64,000 nucleotides of DNA from positions 1 through 64,000 of the forward strand of contig JADCGP010000002.1 of the NCBI GenBank assembly GCA_020248915.1, given 5' to 3'. The DNA comes from Rubrivivax sp. Its GTDB lineage: Bacteria > Pseudomonadota > Gammaproteobacteria > Burkholderiales > Burkholderiaceae_C. The translations under genes were made by a program, and so were the position numbers. Shown one piece after another: positions 39,616 through 47,854 of this stretch. Positions within the stretch are counted from its first letter, which is position 1. Each line of letters opens with the position of its first letter. The notes beneath the pieces are model-generated. The model was not told where the DNA came from. It made no database searches and saw only the letters and a program-made list of their open reading frames with translations.

Positions 39616-39825
39616 TCACGGGGCCGACAGGTCCACGCCCGCGTCGGCGGCCGCCTTGCGAAGGAACTTCAGCGTCGAGCCGCCGACGTCGGTGTATTCG
39701 TGCAGCGTCCACGGGTCGGAGATCTCGGCAAAACGCTCCCCGATCGCCTCCGGCGTGCGCCCGGCCCGGGCCTTCATCAGCGCCTGCAGCCTGGGCGGCA
39801 TGAGCTTCTCGGTCATCCGTCTCAT
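39616..39825 (-). CDS. Small hypothetical protein beside the TonB receptor
   Basis: A 69-aa soluble protein, MRRMTEKLMPPRLQALMKAR onward, then RTPEAIGERFAEISDPWTLHEYTDVGGSTLKFLRKAAADAG. I do not recognise the family. The codon pattern and the helical, charged composition look genuine. Starts at 39825 or 39816 are equally possible; neither has a strong ribosome-binding site. It is divergent from the TonB receptor across about 165 bp and 86 bp upstream of the carboxylase on the same strand. Confidence 0.55.
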   Translation of the reverse strand: MRRMTEKLMPPRLQALMKARAGRTPEAIGERFAEISDPWTLHEYTDVGGSTLKFLRKAAADAGVDLSAP

Positions 39826-39989
39826 CGCCACCGGGACGATGGCGGTGACGCAGCTGCAGGCGCACCGCCCGCCGTGCCGGCACGCAGTCGCGACTGAGAA
39901 CCCATTATCATCTGATCCGCGGCGTGCGCCCCGGGTCGGGACCGGCGCCGCACCCGCTGTACCGCCCTCCCCCACGCCCGAGGTCCCGA

Positions 39990-42122
39990 TTGAAGAGCCA
40001 CGAACGCGCCGCGCTGCTGTTGTGCACCGCCACCACGCTCGCCCTGCCCGCCCGGGCCGAAGACAGCAGCGCCGGCGTGCGCGCGCAGACCGTCACGGTC
40101 GCCGGCCAGCGCCAGGCCTACCAGGGCGACTTCAGGCGGCTGGAGACGCCGCAGGCCGAGCAGTCCATCGATGCCGAGACACTGCGCGCCGCTGGCGCCG
40201 TGGGCCTGGACCGGGCGCTGGACCTGTCGGCATCGGTGGCGCGGCAGAACAACTTCGGGGGCCTGTGGAACGCGTTCGCGCTGCGCGGCTTCGTAGGCGA
40301 CGAGAACCTGCCGAGCAACTACCTCGTGAACGGCTTCAACGCGGGCCGCGGCTTCGGCGGCCCGCGCGACCTCTCGGGGATCGAGACGGTGGAAGTGCTC
40401 AAGGGCCCTCGCGCGGCGCTGTTCGGCCGCGGCGAGCCCGGCGGCACGGTGAACCTCGTCACCAAGCGGCCCACGTTCAGGACCGCCGGCGAGTTGCGCC
40501 TGTCCGCCGGCAGGTTCGACACCTACCGCGTCGACGCCGACTGGACGGCGCCGATGGCCGACACCGTGGCCGTGCGGGTGGTCGGATTCGCCGAGGATGC
40601 GGGCAGCTTCCGAGACACGGTGCAGACGCGCAAGCACGGCGCGAGCCCTTCGCTGGCGTGGCGCATCGGCCCGCGGAGCAGCCTCGTGTACGAGCTCGAG
40701 TACAGCCGCCAGGAGATCCCGTTCGACCGCGGCGTGCTGGCGATCGGCGGCGAGCTCGGCCGCATCCCGCACAGCCGCTTCCTCGGCGAGCCCGGCGACG
40801 GGCCGATGAAGGCCGGCGTGCTGGGTCACCAGTTCGAGCTGCAGCACGACTTCAGCCGCGACTGGAGCACCCTGCTGGGCTTCACCCACCGCAGGACCTC
40901 GCTCGAAGGCTTCTCCACCGAGGCGGAGCTGGCCACCAACCGCCAGCGCCTGCTCGTCGACGGCCGCACCCTCACGCGCCAGCGCCGCTTCCGCGACTAC
41001 GACGCCACCTACCAGGTCCTGCGCGGCGAGGTCACCGGCCGCTTCCAGCTCGCCGGACTGCGGCATCGCGTGATGCTGGGCGCCGATGCCGACCGCTTCG
41101 AGAACGACCAGGTGTTCCTGCGCGCCCGTGCGCCCACGCTGGCCAGCAACCCCAGCCCGGCGCAGCAGCAGGCGATCGATGTCTTCAACCCGGTGTACGG
41201 CAGCCACCCGCTGCCCAACCCGACGCCGCTGACCAACCGGGTGGAGACGCAGAAGGCCGTCGGCCTGTTCGTGCAGGACCAGATCGACCTGAGCGACCGC
41301 CTGCAGCTGCGCGTGGGTGCCCGCTACGACGACTACGAGCAGACGCTCGACGACCGTGCGGCCGGCCGCGTGTCGGCGCTCGGCACCACCCGCGTGAGTC
41401 CGCAGCTCGGATTGGTGTTCCTGGCCACCGACACGCTGGCGCTCTATGCCAGCTATGGCGAGAACTTCCGCCCGTTGTCGGGCGTCGACGCAGGGGGCAG
41501 GGGCTTCGAACCGAACCAGTCCGCATCGGTGGAGGCAGGCGCGAAGTTCGCGCTCGCAGGAGGCGCCATCGAAGGCACGCTGGCGGTGTTCCAGGTGAGG
41601 CAGGAGAACATCCTGGTCGTCGACGACCCGGGCGCGTTCACGCTGGCGGCAGCCGGCCGCGCCCGCAGCCGCGGCCTGGAGCTCGTCCTGCAAGGCGAGC
41701 TCGCGCGCGGGATCACGGTGTGGGTGTCGTACGCCTACGTGGACGCCAAGACCGCCAACACCTTCAACGACGCAAACTTCGGCGTGCCGGTGCCCGCCGG
41801 CACACGGCTGCTCAACGTGCCGCGCCACACGCTCAGCCTGCAGCTCGTGCGGACGCTGCCGCTGGCGGCCCGCCAGCTGCAACTGGGCGGCGGGGTGCTG
41901 CACGTCGGCGAGCGGCCCGGTGAATTCACCACCCGCTTCATGCTGCCGTCCTACACCGTGGCGCGAGCCTTCGCCGCCCTCGAACTGAACCGCTCCACGA
42001 CGCTGCGGCTGGACCTGGACAACCTTTTCGACGCAACCCACTACACGAACTCCTTCTCTGCACTGTGGGTGCAACCGGGCCCGCCGCGCAGCGTGCGCGC
42101 GTCGATCGCGCTGCGGTTCTGA
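39990..42122 (+). CDS. TonB-dependent siderophore receptor
   Basis: Outer-membrane ligand-gated porin for a ferric siderophore or similar ligand, 710 aa. The start is TTG 39990 with GAGG upstream; it opens a signal peptide (AALLLCTATTLALPARAED). The plug (about 40-165) has FALRGFVGDENLPSNYLVNGF, IETVEVLKGPRAALFGRGEPGGTVNLVTKRP. The barrel closes with LFDATHYTNSFSALWVQPGPPRSVRASIALRF, ending in the C-terminal Phe of outer-membrane proteins. An AT-rich TATCAT-containing patch lies at 39901-39912, but I could not confirm a Fur box. It is followed 21 bp later by an ABC-2 transporter. Confidence 0.92.
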   Translation: MKSHERAALLLCTATTLALPARAEDSSAGVRAQTVTVAGQRQAYQGDFRRLETPQAEQSIDAETLRAAGAVGLDRALDLSASVARQNNFGGLWNAFALRGFVGDENLPSNYLVNGFNAGRGFGGPRDLSGIETVEVLKGPRAALFGRGEPGGTVNLVTKRPTFRTAGELRLSAGRFDTYRVDADWTAPMADTVAVRVVGFAEDAGSFRDTVQTRKHGASPSLAWRIGPRSSLVYELEYSRQEIPFDRGVLAIGGELGRIPHSRFLGEPGDGPMKAGVLGHQFELQHDFSRDWSTLLGFTHRRTSLEGFSTEAELATNRQRLLVDGRTLTRQRRFRDYDATYQVLRGEVTGRFQLAGLRHRVMLGADADRFENDQVFLRARAPTLASNPSPAQQQAIDVFNPVYGSHPLPNPTPLTNRVETQKAVGLFVQDQIDLSDRLQLRVGARYDDYEQTLDDRAAGRVSALGTTRVSPQLGLVFLATDTLALYASYGENFRPLSGVDAGGRGFEPNQSASVEAGAKFALAGGAIEGTLAVFQVRQENILVVDDPGAFTLAAAGRARSRGLELVLQGELARGITVWVSYAYVDAKTANTFNDANFGVPVPAGTRLLNVPRHTLSLQLVRTLPLAARQLQLGGGVLHVGERPGEFTTRFMLPSYTVARAFAALELNRSTTLRLDLDNLFDATHYTNSFSALWVQPGPPRSVRASIALRF

Positions 42123-42143
42123 AACGCGGCGCAGGCTCACTCG

Positions 42144-42857
42144 ATGCAACTCCAGGCCGAACAGCTGCGCGTGCGGCGCGGCGGCCGTGAGGTGCTCGCC
42201 GGCATCGGCTTCGGCGTGGCCGCGGGCGAGGTCTACGGCCTGCTCGGCGGCAACGGCGCCGGCAAGTCCACGACGCTGTCCACCTTCCTGGGCTTCCTGG
42301 CGCCGTCCGGCGGCCGCGCGCTGGTGGCCGGCCGCGATGTCGGCGTCGACATCGCCGCGGCGCGCCGCGCGATCGCCTACCTGCCGGAGGCGGCCTCGCT
42401 GTACGAGCACCTGGACGCGCGCGAGAACCTGCGCTACTTCCTGCAGCTGGCGGGGATGCGCCCCGACGCGGGAACCATCGAGGCGGCGCTCGACGGCGTC
42501 TCGCTCGGCGCGGACGCCAGAGGCCTGGCGCTCAAGGGCCACTCGAAGGGGATGCGGCAGAAGGTGGCCATCGCGCTGGCGATGTTGCGCGATGCGGCGA
42601 TCCTGTTGCTGGACGAGCCGACATCGGGGCTCGATCCCATGGCCATCGACGAGTTTCACCGTCTGGTGCGCGGCCTGGCCGACGCCGGCAAGGCGATCCT
42701 GATGGTGACGCACGACGTGTACGGCGCCTGCCAGGTGGCCGACCGCATCGGTCTGCTGCATGCCGGCCGGCTGGTGGCCGAGTTCGCGGCGCCCCCTGCG
42801 GGTCGCATCGACACCGAGACCGTGCACCGCGCCTTCGCGGCACGGACCGCAGCATGA
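42144..42857 (+). CDS. ABC transporter ATP-binding protein (ABC-2 type)
   Basis: ATPase of 237 aa. Walker A is GGNGAGKST, the Q-loop region is AIAYLPEAASLYEHLDARENLRYF, the signature is SKGMRQKVAIALAML (a degenerate LSGGQ, as in CcmA/NosF-like ATPases), Walker B is ILLLDEPTSGLDP and the switch His is in VTHDVYGA. It overlaps the first permease (ATGA). The CcmA/NosF-type ATPase with ABC-2 permeases suggests export or membrane-protein handling rather than classical siderophore import. Confidence 0.92.
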   Translation: MQLQAEQLRVRRGGREVLAGIGFGVAAGEVYGLLGGNGAGKSTTLSTFLGFLAPSGGRALVAGRDVGVDIAAARRAIAYLPEAASLYEHLDARENLRYFLQLAGMRPDAGTIEAALDGVSLGADARGLALKGHSKGMRQKVAIALAMLRDAAILLLDEPTSGLDPMAIDEFHRLVRGLADAGKAILMVTHDVYGACQVADRIGLLHAGRLVAEFAAPPAGRIDTETVHRAFAARTAA

Positions 42858-44290
42858 GACCGGTGCTGGTCGTTGCCGCCGGCGAGTGGCGCTGGTGGCT
42901 GCGCTCGCGGCTGGCGCTGGCCGGCGCACTGCTCGTCGTCGGGCTGCTGCTGGCGGCCACGTGGGTCACCGCACTGGGGATGCAGGCCGAGCGCGCCGAG
43001 CGCCTGCACCACCAGGTCGAGGCCGAAGCAGCCTTCCGTGCCCAGCCCGACCGCCATCCGCACCGCATGGTGCACTACGGCCACTACGTCTTTCGCACGC
43101 CGGCCCCGCTGGCCGCACTGGACCCGGGCCTGGACCCCGTGACGGGGCAGTCGATCTTCCTCGAAGGGCACCGCCAGAACACGGCGATGTTCGCCGCCAC
43201 CGCCGCCAGCGCGGACCTCGGCCGCGCCGACACGCTGAGCCCGGCGCTGGTGTACCAGTGGTTCGGGCCGCTGCTGATGATCCTGCTCGGACACGGCCTG
43301 TTCGCGCGCGAGCGCGAGGCCGCCACGCTGGGCGCGCTGATGGCGCAGGGGGTGCCGGGCACGGTGCTGGTGGCGGGCAAGGCGCTGGCGCTGCTGTCGG
43401 CGGCCGTGCTGCTGCTGCTGCCGCTTGCGCTGGGCACGATGCTGGCCGTGGCACAGGGCGAACGCCCGGCTGCCGCGGGGGCGCTGGTGGCCACCTACGG
43501 CCTGTACCTGGCCTGCTGGGGAGCGCTGTCGCTGCTGGTCTCGGCGCTGCTGCGTCGGCGCGCCGCGGTGCTGGCCGCACTCGTCACGCTGTGGGTCGTG
43601 CTGGCGCTGGTGCTGCCCGCGGTGGCCGTGAGCGCTGCCGCGCGCATCGCGCCGATGCCCGGCAAGATCGAGACCGACCTCGTGATGCTGGCCGAGCTGC
43701 GCCGGCTGGGCGACGGCCACAACGCGAACGACCCGGCCTTCGCCCGCCTGCGCGAAGACCTGCTGGCCCGCCACGGCGTGCAGCGGGCGGAAGACCTGCC
43801 GGTCAACCTGCGCGGCGTGGTCGCGCAGTTCGCGGAGAGCAGGCTGACCGTGACGCTCAACCGCCACGCCGACGCGCAGCGCGCCGCCGAGGCGCGGCAG
43901 GCCGCGGTGCTGGCGCGCGCGGGCTGGTTCACGCCGCTGGTCGCGGTGGCCGAGGCTTCGCGGGCGATCGCCGGCACCGACCTCGCGCACCATCACCGCT
44001 TCCTGCAGCAGGCCGAGGCGCTGCGCTACGGCTTCGTGCAGGGCCTCAATCGCGTGCATGCCGAGCAGCTGGCGTATGCCGACGACATCCGCCGCAGCAG
44101 CGACAGCGCGGCCGAGCGGCGCACGCGCGTGGATGCCGCGAACTGGCAGCTGCTGGCACGCTTCCGCTTCGAGCCCGATGTGCCCGTTGCCCGCATCGGC
44201 CGCGCCGTTCCGCCGTGGCTGATGCTGGTTGCGTGGCTGGCCACGCTGGCCGCGGCGGCAGTCTGGGCCGGCCGGCGGCTCGCGCCATGA
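42854..44290 (+). CDS. ABC-2 permease with large periplasmic loop (DUF3526), first
   Basis: A 478-aa inner-membrane protein. Membrane segments are at about 17-40 (LALAGALLVVGLLLAATWV), then a cluster at about 135-265 (LLMILLGHGLFARE, ALALLSAAVLLLLPLALGTML, LVATYGLYLACWGALSLLVSALL, AALVTLWVVLALVLPAVAVSAAA) and a last one near the C-terminus. Large soluble segments lie between the first and second and before the last, as in DUF3526 proteins. It overlaps both neighbours by four bases. Confidence 0.85.
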   Translation: MRPVLVVAAGEWRWWLRSRLALAGALLVVGLLLAATWVTALGMQAERAERLHHQVEAEAAFRAQPDRHPHRMVHYGHYVFRTPAPLAALDPGLDPVTGQSIFLEGHRQNTAMFAATAASADLGRADTLSPALVYQWFGPLLMILLGHGLFAREREAATLGALMAQGVPGTVLVAGKALALLSAAVLLLLPLALGTMLAVAQGERPAAAGALVATYGLYLACWGALSLLVSALLRRRAAVLAALVTLWVVLALVLPAVAVSAAARIAPMPGKIETDLVMLAELRRLGDGHNANDPAFARLREDLLARHGVQRAEDLPVNLRGVVAQFAESRLTVTLNRHADAQRAAEARQAAVLARAGWFTPLVAVAEASRAIAGTDLAHHHRFLQQAEALRYGFVQGLNRVHAEQLAYADDIRRSSDSAAERRTRVDAANWQLLARFRFEPDVPVARIGRAVPPWLMLVAWLATLAAAAVWAGRRLAP

Positions 44291-45585
44291 ACGCGAGGCC
44301 CGCCGCACCGGGCCCCTGGGCCGCCCTGCAGTGCGAGGCCGGGTTCGCGCTCCGCGAACGCGCGGTCTGGGCGTGGTGGCTGGTGGCGCTCGCCTTGTCG
44401 GCGCTGGCGGTGGCGGCCGGACTCGCGGAAGTGAAGCAGCAGCGTGCCACGATCGCGCGGCTGGTGCAGGCCGACGATGCCGACCGCATCCAGGCCCTGC
44501 AGTCCCAGAAGGACTGGGGCAGCGCGGCGTACCACGTCTTCCACCTGACCTACGATCCGCCATCGGCCTTCGCGTTCGCGGCGCTGGGCCAGCGCGACCA
44601 CGCGGCGTGGAAGCACCGCGTGCGGCTGCTCGCGCTGGAAGGGCAGATCCACGAACGCGACGCCGGCAACCCGGTTCTGGCCCTGGTGGGGCGGTTCGAC
44701 TTCGCCTTCCTGGCCGCCTTCGTGCTGCCGCTGGTGCTGATCGCGCTGCTGCACGACCTGCGGGCCGCCGAACGCGCCGCCGGCCGGCACGACCTGCTGG
44801 AGGCCACCGCCGGCGACGCCGCCGCGCTGTGGCGCCTGCGCGCCCTGCTGCGCGCCTGCGGTGTGCTGGCCGCTGCCCTGTTGCCGCTGGCGGTGGCCGG
44901 CACGCTGGCCGGCGCTGGAGCGGCCACCGTGCTGGCCGCCTGCGGCCTGCTCGCCGCCTACCTCGTGTTCTGGACGGCCGTGTGTGCCGCGCTCGCGGCA
45001 TGGCGACAGGCCGCGCCCGTGATCCTCGCGACGCTGCTTGCGCTGTGGATCGTGCTGGCGGTGGTGGTGCCCGCAGCGGCCCGCCTGGCGATCGACCGCG
45101 CGATTCCGCTGCCCAGCGGCGCCGACATCGTCATGACCCAGCGCGAGGCGGTGAACGACGCCTGGGACCTGCCGAAGGCCGCGACGATGTCGGCCTTCGT
45201 CGAGCGTCACCCGCAGTGGGCGGCCGACGCGGCCGTGGAGCGGCCGTTCGAGTGGAAGTGGTACTACGCCTTCCAGCAGGTCGGCGACCAGAAGACCGAG
45301 CCGCTCTCCGCCGCCTACCGGGCCGGCCGGCTGCAACGCGACCGGCTCGCCGGCCGGGTGGCGCTGGTCGCGCCACCGGCACTGCTGCAGCGCGCGTTCC
45401 AGGCGCTGGCAGGCACCGACCTGCGCGCATCGCTGGCCTACGAGGACCGCGTGCGCGCCTTCCACGCCGCGCTGCGCGAGTTCCACTACCCGCGGCTCTT
45501 CCGCGGCGAGTCGTTCGACCCCGCTGCCGCGCAGGCGACCCTGCCGCGGTTCGTGCCGGCGGGGGACCGTCAGCCCGGGATGTAG
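44287..45585 (+). CDS. ABC-2 permease with large periplasmic loop (DUF3526), second
   Basis: A 432-aa protein with the same layout as the preceding gene but clearly diverged: first segment WAWWLVALALSALAVAAGLA, a periplasmic part with DWGSAAYHVFHLTYDPPSAFAFAALGQRD, then LAAFVLPLVLIALLHDLRAAER and several more segments up to about residue 270. The long soluble C-terminal part (WKWYYAFQQVGDQKTEPL) is retained. Its 3' end overlaps the convergent glutathione S-transferase pseudogene by 16 bp. Confidence 0.84.
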   Translation: MNARPAAPGPWAALQCEAGFALRERAVWAWWLVALALSALAVAAGLAEVKQQRATIARLVQADDADRIQALQSQKDWGSAAYHVFHLTYDPPSAFAFAALGQRDHAAWKHRVRLLALEGQIHERDAGNPVLALVGRFDFAFLAAFVLPLVLIALLHDLRAAERAAGRHDLLEATAGDAAALWRLRALLRACGVLAAALLPLAVAGTLAGAGAATVLAACGLLAAYLVFWTAVCAALAAWRQAAPVILATLLALWIVLAVVVPAAARLAIDRAIPLPSGADIVMTQREAVNDAWDLPKAATMSAFVERHPQWAADAAVERPFEWKWYYAFQQVGDQKTEPLSAAYRAGRLQRDRLAGRVALVAPPALLQRAFQALAGTDLRASLAYEDRVRAFHAALREFHYPRLFRGESFDPAAAQATLPRFVPAGDRQPGM

Positions 45586-46218
45586 GGCCGCCTTCGCGCG
45601 AACGACGGCCGCGCGTTCCACGCCGCGGCCAGGTCCCGCAGGCGCGGCGTCGGCGGCAGCCGGGGCTGGTCGCCGAAGCGCGGCGGCCGGCAGTCGTGCA
45701 GCGTCACGGCGGTGATTGCATCCAGCGCGGGCGCGCCTGCGTCGGCACTGCCGATGGCATCGGCGGCCGCCTCCAGCCGCCGCAGGCCCTCGACCATGCT
45801 ACGGCGGCGGCGCAGGCCCACCGGCGTCTCGTCGAAGGGCACCGGTGCGGTGACCTTGCGCGTGATGATCGAGGCCACGGCCTCGATCGCGCCCATCGCG
45901 ATGCCCGCGCGACAGCACACCGGCCGCCCGCTCCGCCGTGCCCGCCAGTCCCGCCCAGCCGGGGGCGGGCCGCGTGGCCTCGAGCCAGTGCTCGATCAGC
46001 ATGGCCTCGGCGAGCGGCGTGCTGTCGTCCAGCACCAGCGTCGGCACGCGGGTGGCGGCGTTGGCGGCGTTGGCGGCGTTGGCGGCGTTGGCGGCGCGCA
46101 GCGGCGGGTCGTCCGCCCAGGGATCGACGAGCACGACCTCGGGGTCGTGGCCCTTCTCGGTCAGCGCCACCCGCGCGATCCGCACGAAGGGCGAGGTGGT
46201 GTTGGCCAGCAATCGCAT
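45570..46218 (-). pseudogene. Glutathione S-transferase with frameshift
   Basis: The N-terminal thioredoxin-like domain reads MRLLANTTSPFVRIARVALTEKGHDPEVV ... TPLAEAMLIEHWLEATRPAPGWAGLAGTAERAAG in one frame. From about 45917 the helical C-terminal domain continues in another frame as VCCRAGIAMGAIEAVASIITRKVTAPVPFDE ... RLRDLAAAWNARPSFARRRPYIPG. One extra base near 45918-45922 (in GGCCGGTGTGC) explains the break. If repaired the protein would have about 216 aa, a normal length. The N-domain contains an in-frame 9-bp tandem repeat. A sequencing error is possible. The 300-base gap to the divergent CoA-transferase holds no gene I can support. Confidence 0.78.
46054..46096 (-). repeat. 9-bp tandem repeat in the GST pseudogene
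   Basis: Four perfect copies of GGCGGCGTT (46054-46089) plus a partial fifth run through the GST N-terminal domain and encode (AAN)n on the minus strand. The unit is a multiple of three, so copy-number changes would not shift the frame. The repeat lies about 130 bp from the frameshift. Confidence 0.9.
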
Positions 46219-46518
46219 CGCGACACTCCCCGGTCGGTCGGGCCATGCGCCAGCGGCAAGGGCATCCCCGGGCTGCTCTGCAGCGCCCCGTGTTCCACGA
46301 GCGCGCCAGCCCGGATCTTGAACCCTTCCACGCTCCGGTATCGATGCCGCGCCCCGGTGCCCGCAGCGTGCCGAAGTGGCTGGTCCGTGTGCACCCGACG
46401 GGCGCGCGCCTGCATCTTCTGCCGCTGGGTGCACGAACTCCCGGGCGGCGACACGGTCGTGCCGTGGCCGCGTCGCGGCCAGTTTGCACAATCGGCCCCA
46501 GCACGCCCACGGAGCCCC

Positions 46519-47703
46519 ATGCCCACCCCCGACCCGAGCCGCCGCCCGCCGTCCCCGCGCCCGCTGGACGGGGTGCTGGTCGTGGCGCTGGAGCAGGCCG
46601 TGGCGGCGCCGTACTGCAGCAGCCGGCTGGCCGACGCCGGCGCGCGCGTCATCAAGGTCGAGCGCAAGGAGGGCGACTTCGCGCGCGGCTACGACCGCGC
46701 GGTGCACGGCGAGTCGTCTTACTGGGTCTGGATCAACCGCGGCAAGGAGTCGATCGCGCTCGACGTCAAGGAACCCGGCGACCTGGCGCTGCTGCGGCGC
46801 ATGATCGCGCGCGCCGACGTCTTCCTGCAGAACCTCGCGCCCGGTGCCACCGAGCGGCTGGGCCTCGGCTCGGCGGCGCTGCGCGAGCGGCACCCGCGGC
46901 TCGTCACCTGCGACATCAGCGGTTACGGCGACGAGGGCAGCCAGCAGGGCCTGAAGGCCTACGACCTGCTCGTGCAGGCCGAGAGCGGGCTGGTGACGGT
47001 GAGCGGCGCGCCGGGCCGGGGCGTCGAGTCGCTCGGGCGCATCGGCGTGTCGCTGTGCGACATCAGCGCCGGGCTGAACGCGCTGGTGGGCATCCAGCAG
47101 GCGCTGCTGCAGCGCGAGCGCACCGGCCGCGGCTCGGGCGTCAAGGTGTCGCTGTTCGGCTCGGCGGCCGAACTGATGAGCGTGCCCTACCTGCAGACGC
47201 GCTACGGCGGCAAGGCGCCGGAGCGCGTGGGGCTGAAGCACCCCACGATCGCGCCCTATGGCGCCTTCACCTGCGCCGACGGGCGGGACATCGTGATCTC
47301 GATCCAGAACGAGCGCGAGTGGCGCGACTTCGTGCGCCTCGTGCTTCGCCGGCCCGCGTTGCTGGACGACCCGCGCTGCGCGGGCAACGCCGCGCGCGTG
47401 GCCCACCGCGCCTTCGTCGACGGCGTGGTGGCCGAGGTCTTCGGCGCGCTCGCCAGCGGCGAGGCGATCGACCGGCTCACCGAGGCGCAGACCGCCTACG
47501 GCAACGTGAACTCGGTGCACGACCTGGTCGAGCACCCGCAGCTGCGCACGCGGCCGATGCCGGTGCAGGGGCGCACCGTGGAGCTTCCCGCCTCACCCTG
47601 GGGCGTGGAGTGGGAGCCGGCGGCCTTCGCCGAGGCGCCGGCGCTCGACGCCCAGGGCGCCCGCATACGCGCCGAGTTCGCGGCGCCGGCCGCGGACGGC
47701 TGA
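46519..47703 (+). CDS. Class III CoA-transferase (CaiB/BaiF family)
   Basis: Transfers CoA between a donor acyl-CoA and a carboxylic acid through an aspartyl intermediate, 394 aa. VVALEQAVAAPYCSSRLADAGARVIKVERKEGDFARGYD is the family N-terminus, NRGKESIALDVKEP follows, and the catalytic Asp is in KAYDLLVQAESGLVTVSG. GSGVKVSLFGSAAELM and TQTAYGNVNSVHDLVEHPQL are also typical. The substrate cannot be predicted. A 15-bp tandem duplication spans the stop codon. It is divergent from the GST pseudogene and convergent with the amine oxidase gene. Confidence 0.9.
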   Translation: MPTPDPSRRPPSPRPLDGVLVVALEQAVAAPYCSSRLADAGARVIKVERKEGDFARGYDRAVHGESSYWVWINRGKESIALDVKEPGDLALLRRMIARADVFLQNLAPGATERLGLGSAALRERHPRLVTCDISGYGDEGSQQGLKAYDLLVQAESGLVTVSGAPGRGVESLGRIGVSLCDISAGLNALVGIQQALLQRERTGRGSGVKVSLFGSAAELMSVPYLQTRYGGKAPERVGLKHPTIAPYGAFTCADGRDIVISIQNEREWRDFVRLVLRRPALLDDPRCAGNAARVAHRAFVDGVVAEVFGALASGEAIDRLTEAQTAYGNVNSVHDLVEHPQLRTRPMPVQGRTVELPASPWGVEWEPAAFAEAPALDAQGARIRAEFAAPAADG

Positions 47704-47720
47704 GGCGCGGACGGCTGAGG
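47691..47720 (+). repeat. 15-bp tandem duplication across the CoA-transferase stop
   Basis: CGCGGACGGCTGAGG occurs twice in direct succession (47691-47705, 47706-47720), so the TGA stop is duplicated in frame. It looks like a recent slippage event without coding effect. Confidence 0.85.
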
Positions 47721-47854
47721 CGCGGGCCGGGGGGTGTTGAGGCGGCAGCCAGGCGGCCGGGCGTCCAGGCGGCATGACCCTGAGGAGGCACCGTCGCCGC
47801 AGCGCGCGTGGGTGATGCGGTCAGCGCTCACGCGGGGTTGCCCTCGGGTGCGCT

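Noticed and set aside
39890..39915. Fur box upstream of the TonB receptor
   Set aside because: ATTATCAT gives one half-site, but the full 19-bp consensus matches at only about 8 positions, so I did not annotate it.
35729..41923. A plus-strand open frame of more than 2000 codons across the carboxylase and TonB receptor
   Set aside because: It is antisense to the carboxylase and off-frame to the receptor, with Arg/Ala/His-rich composition and no family motif.
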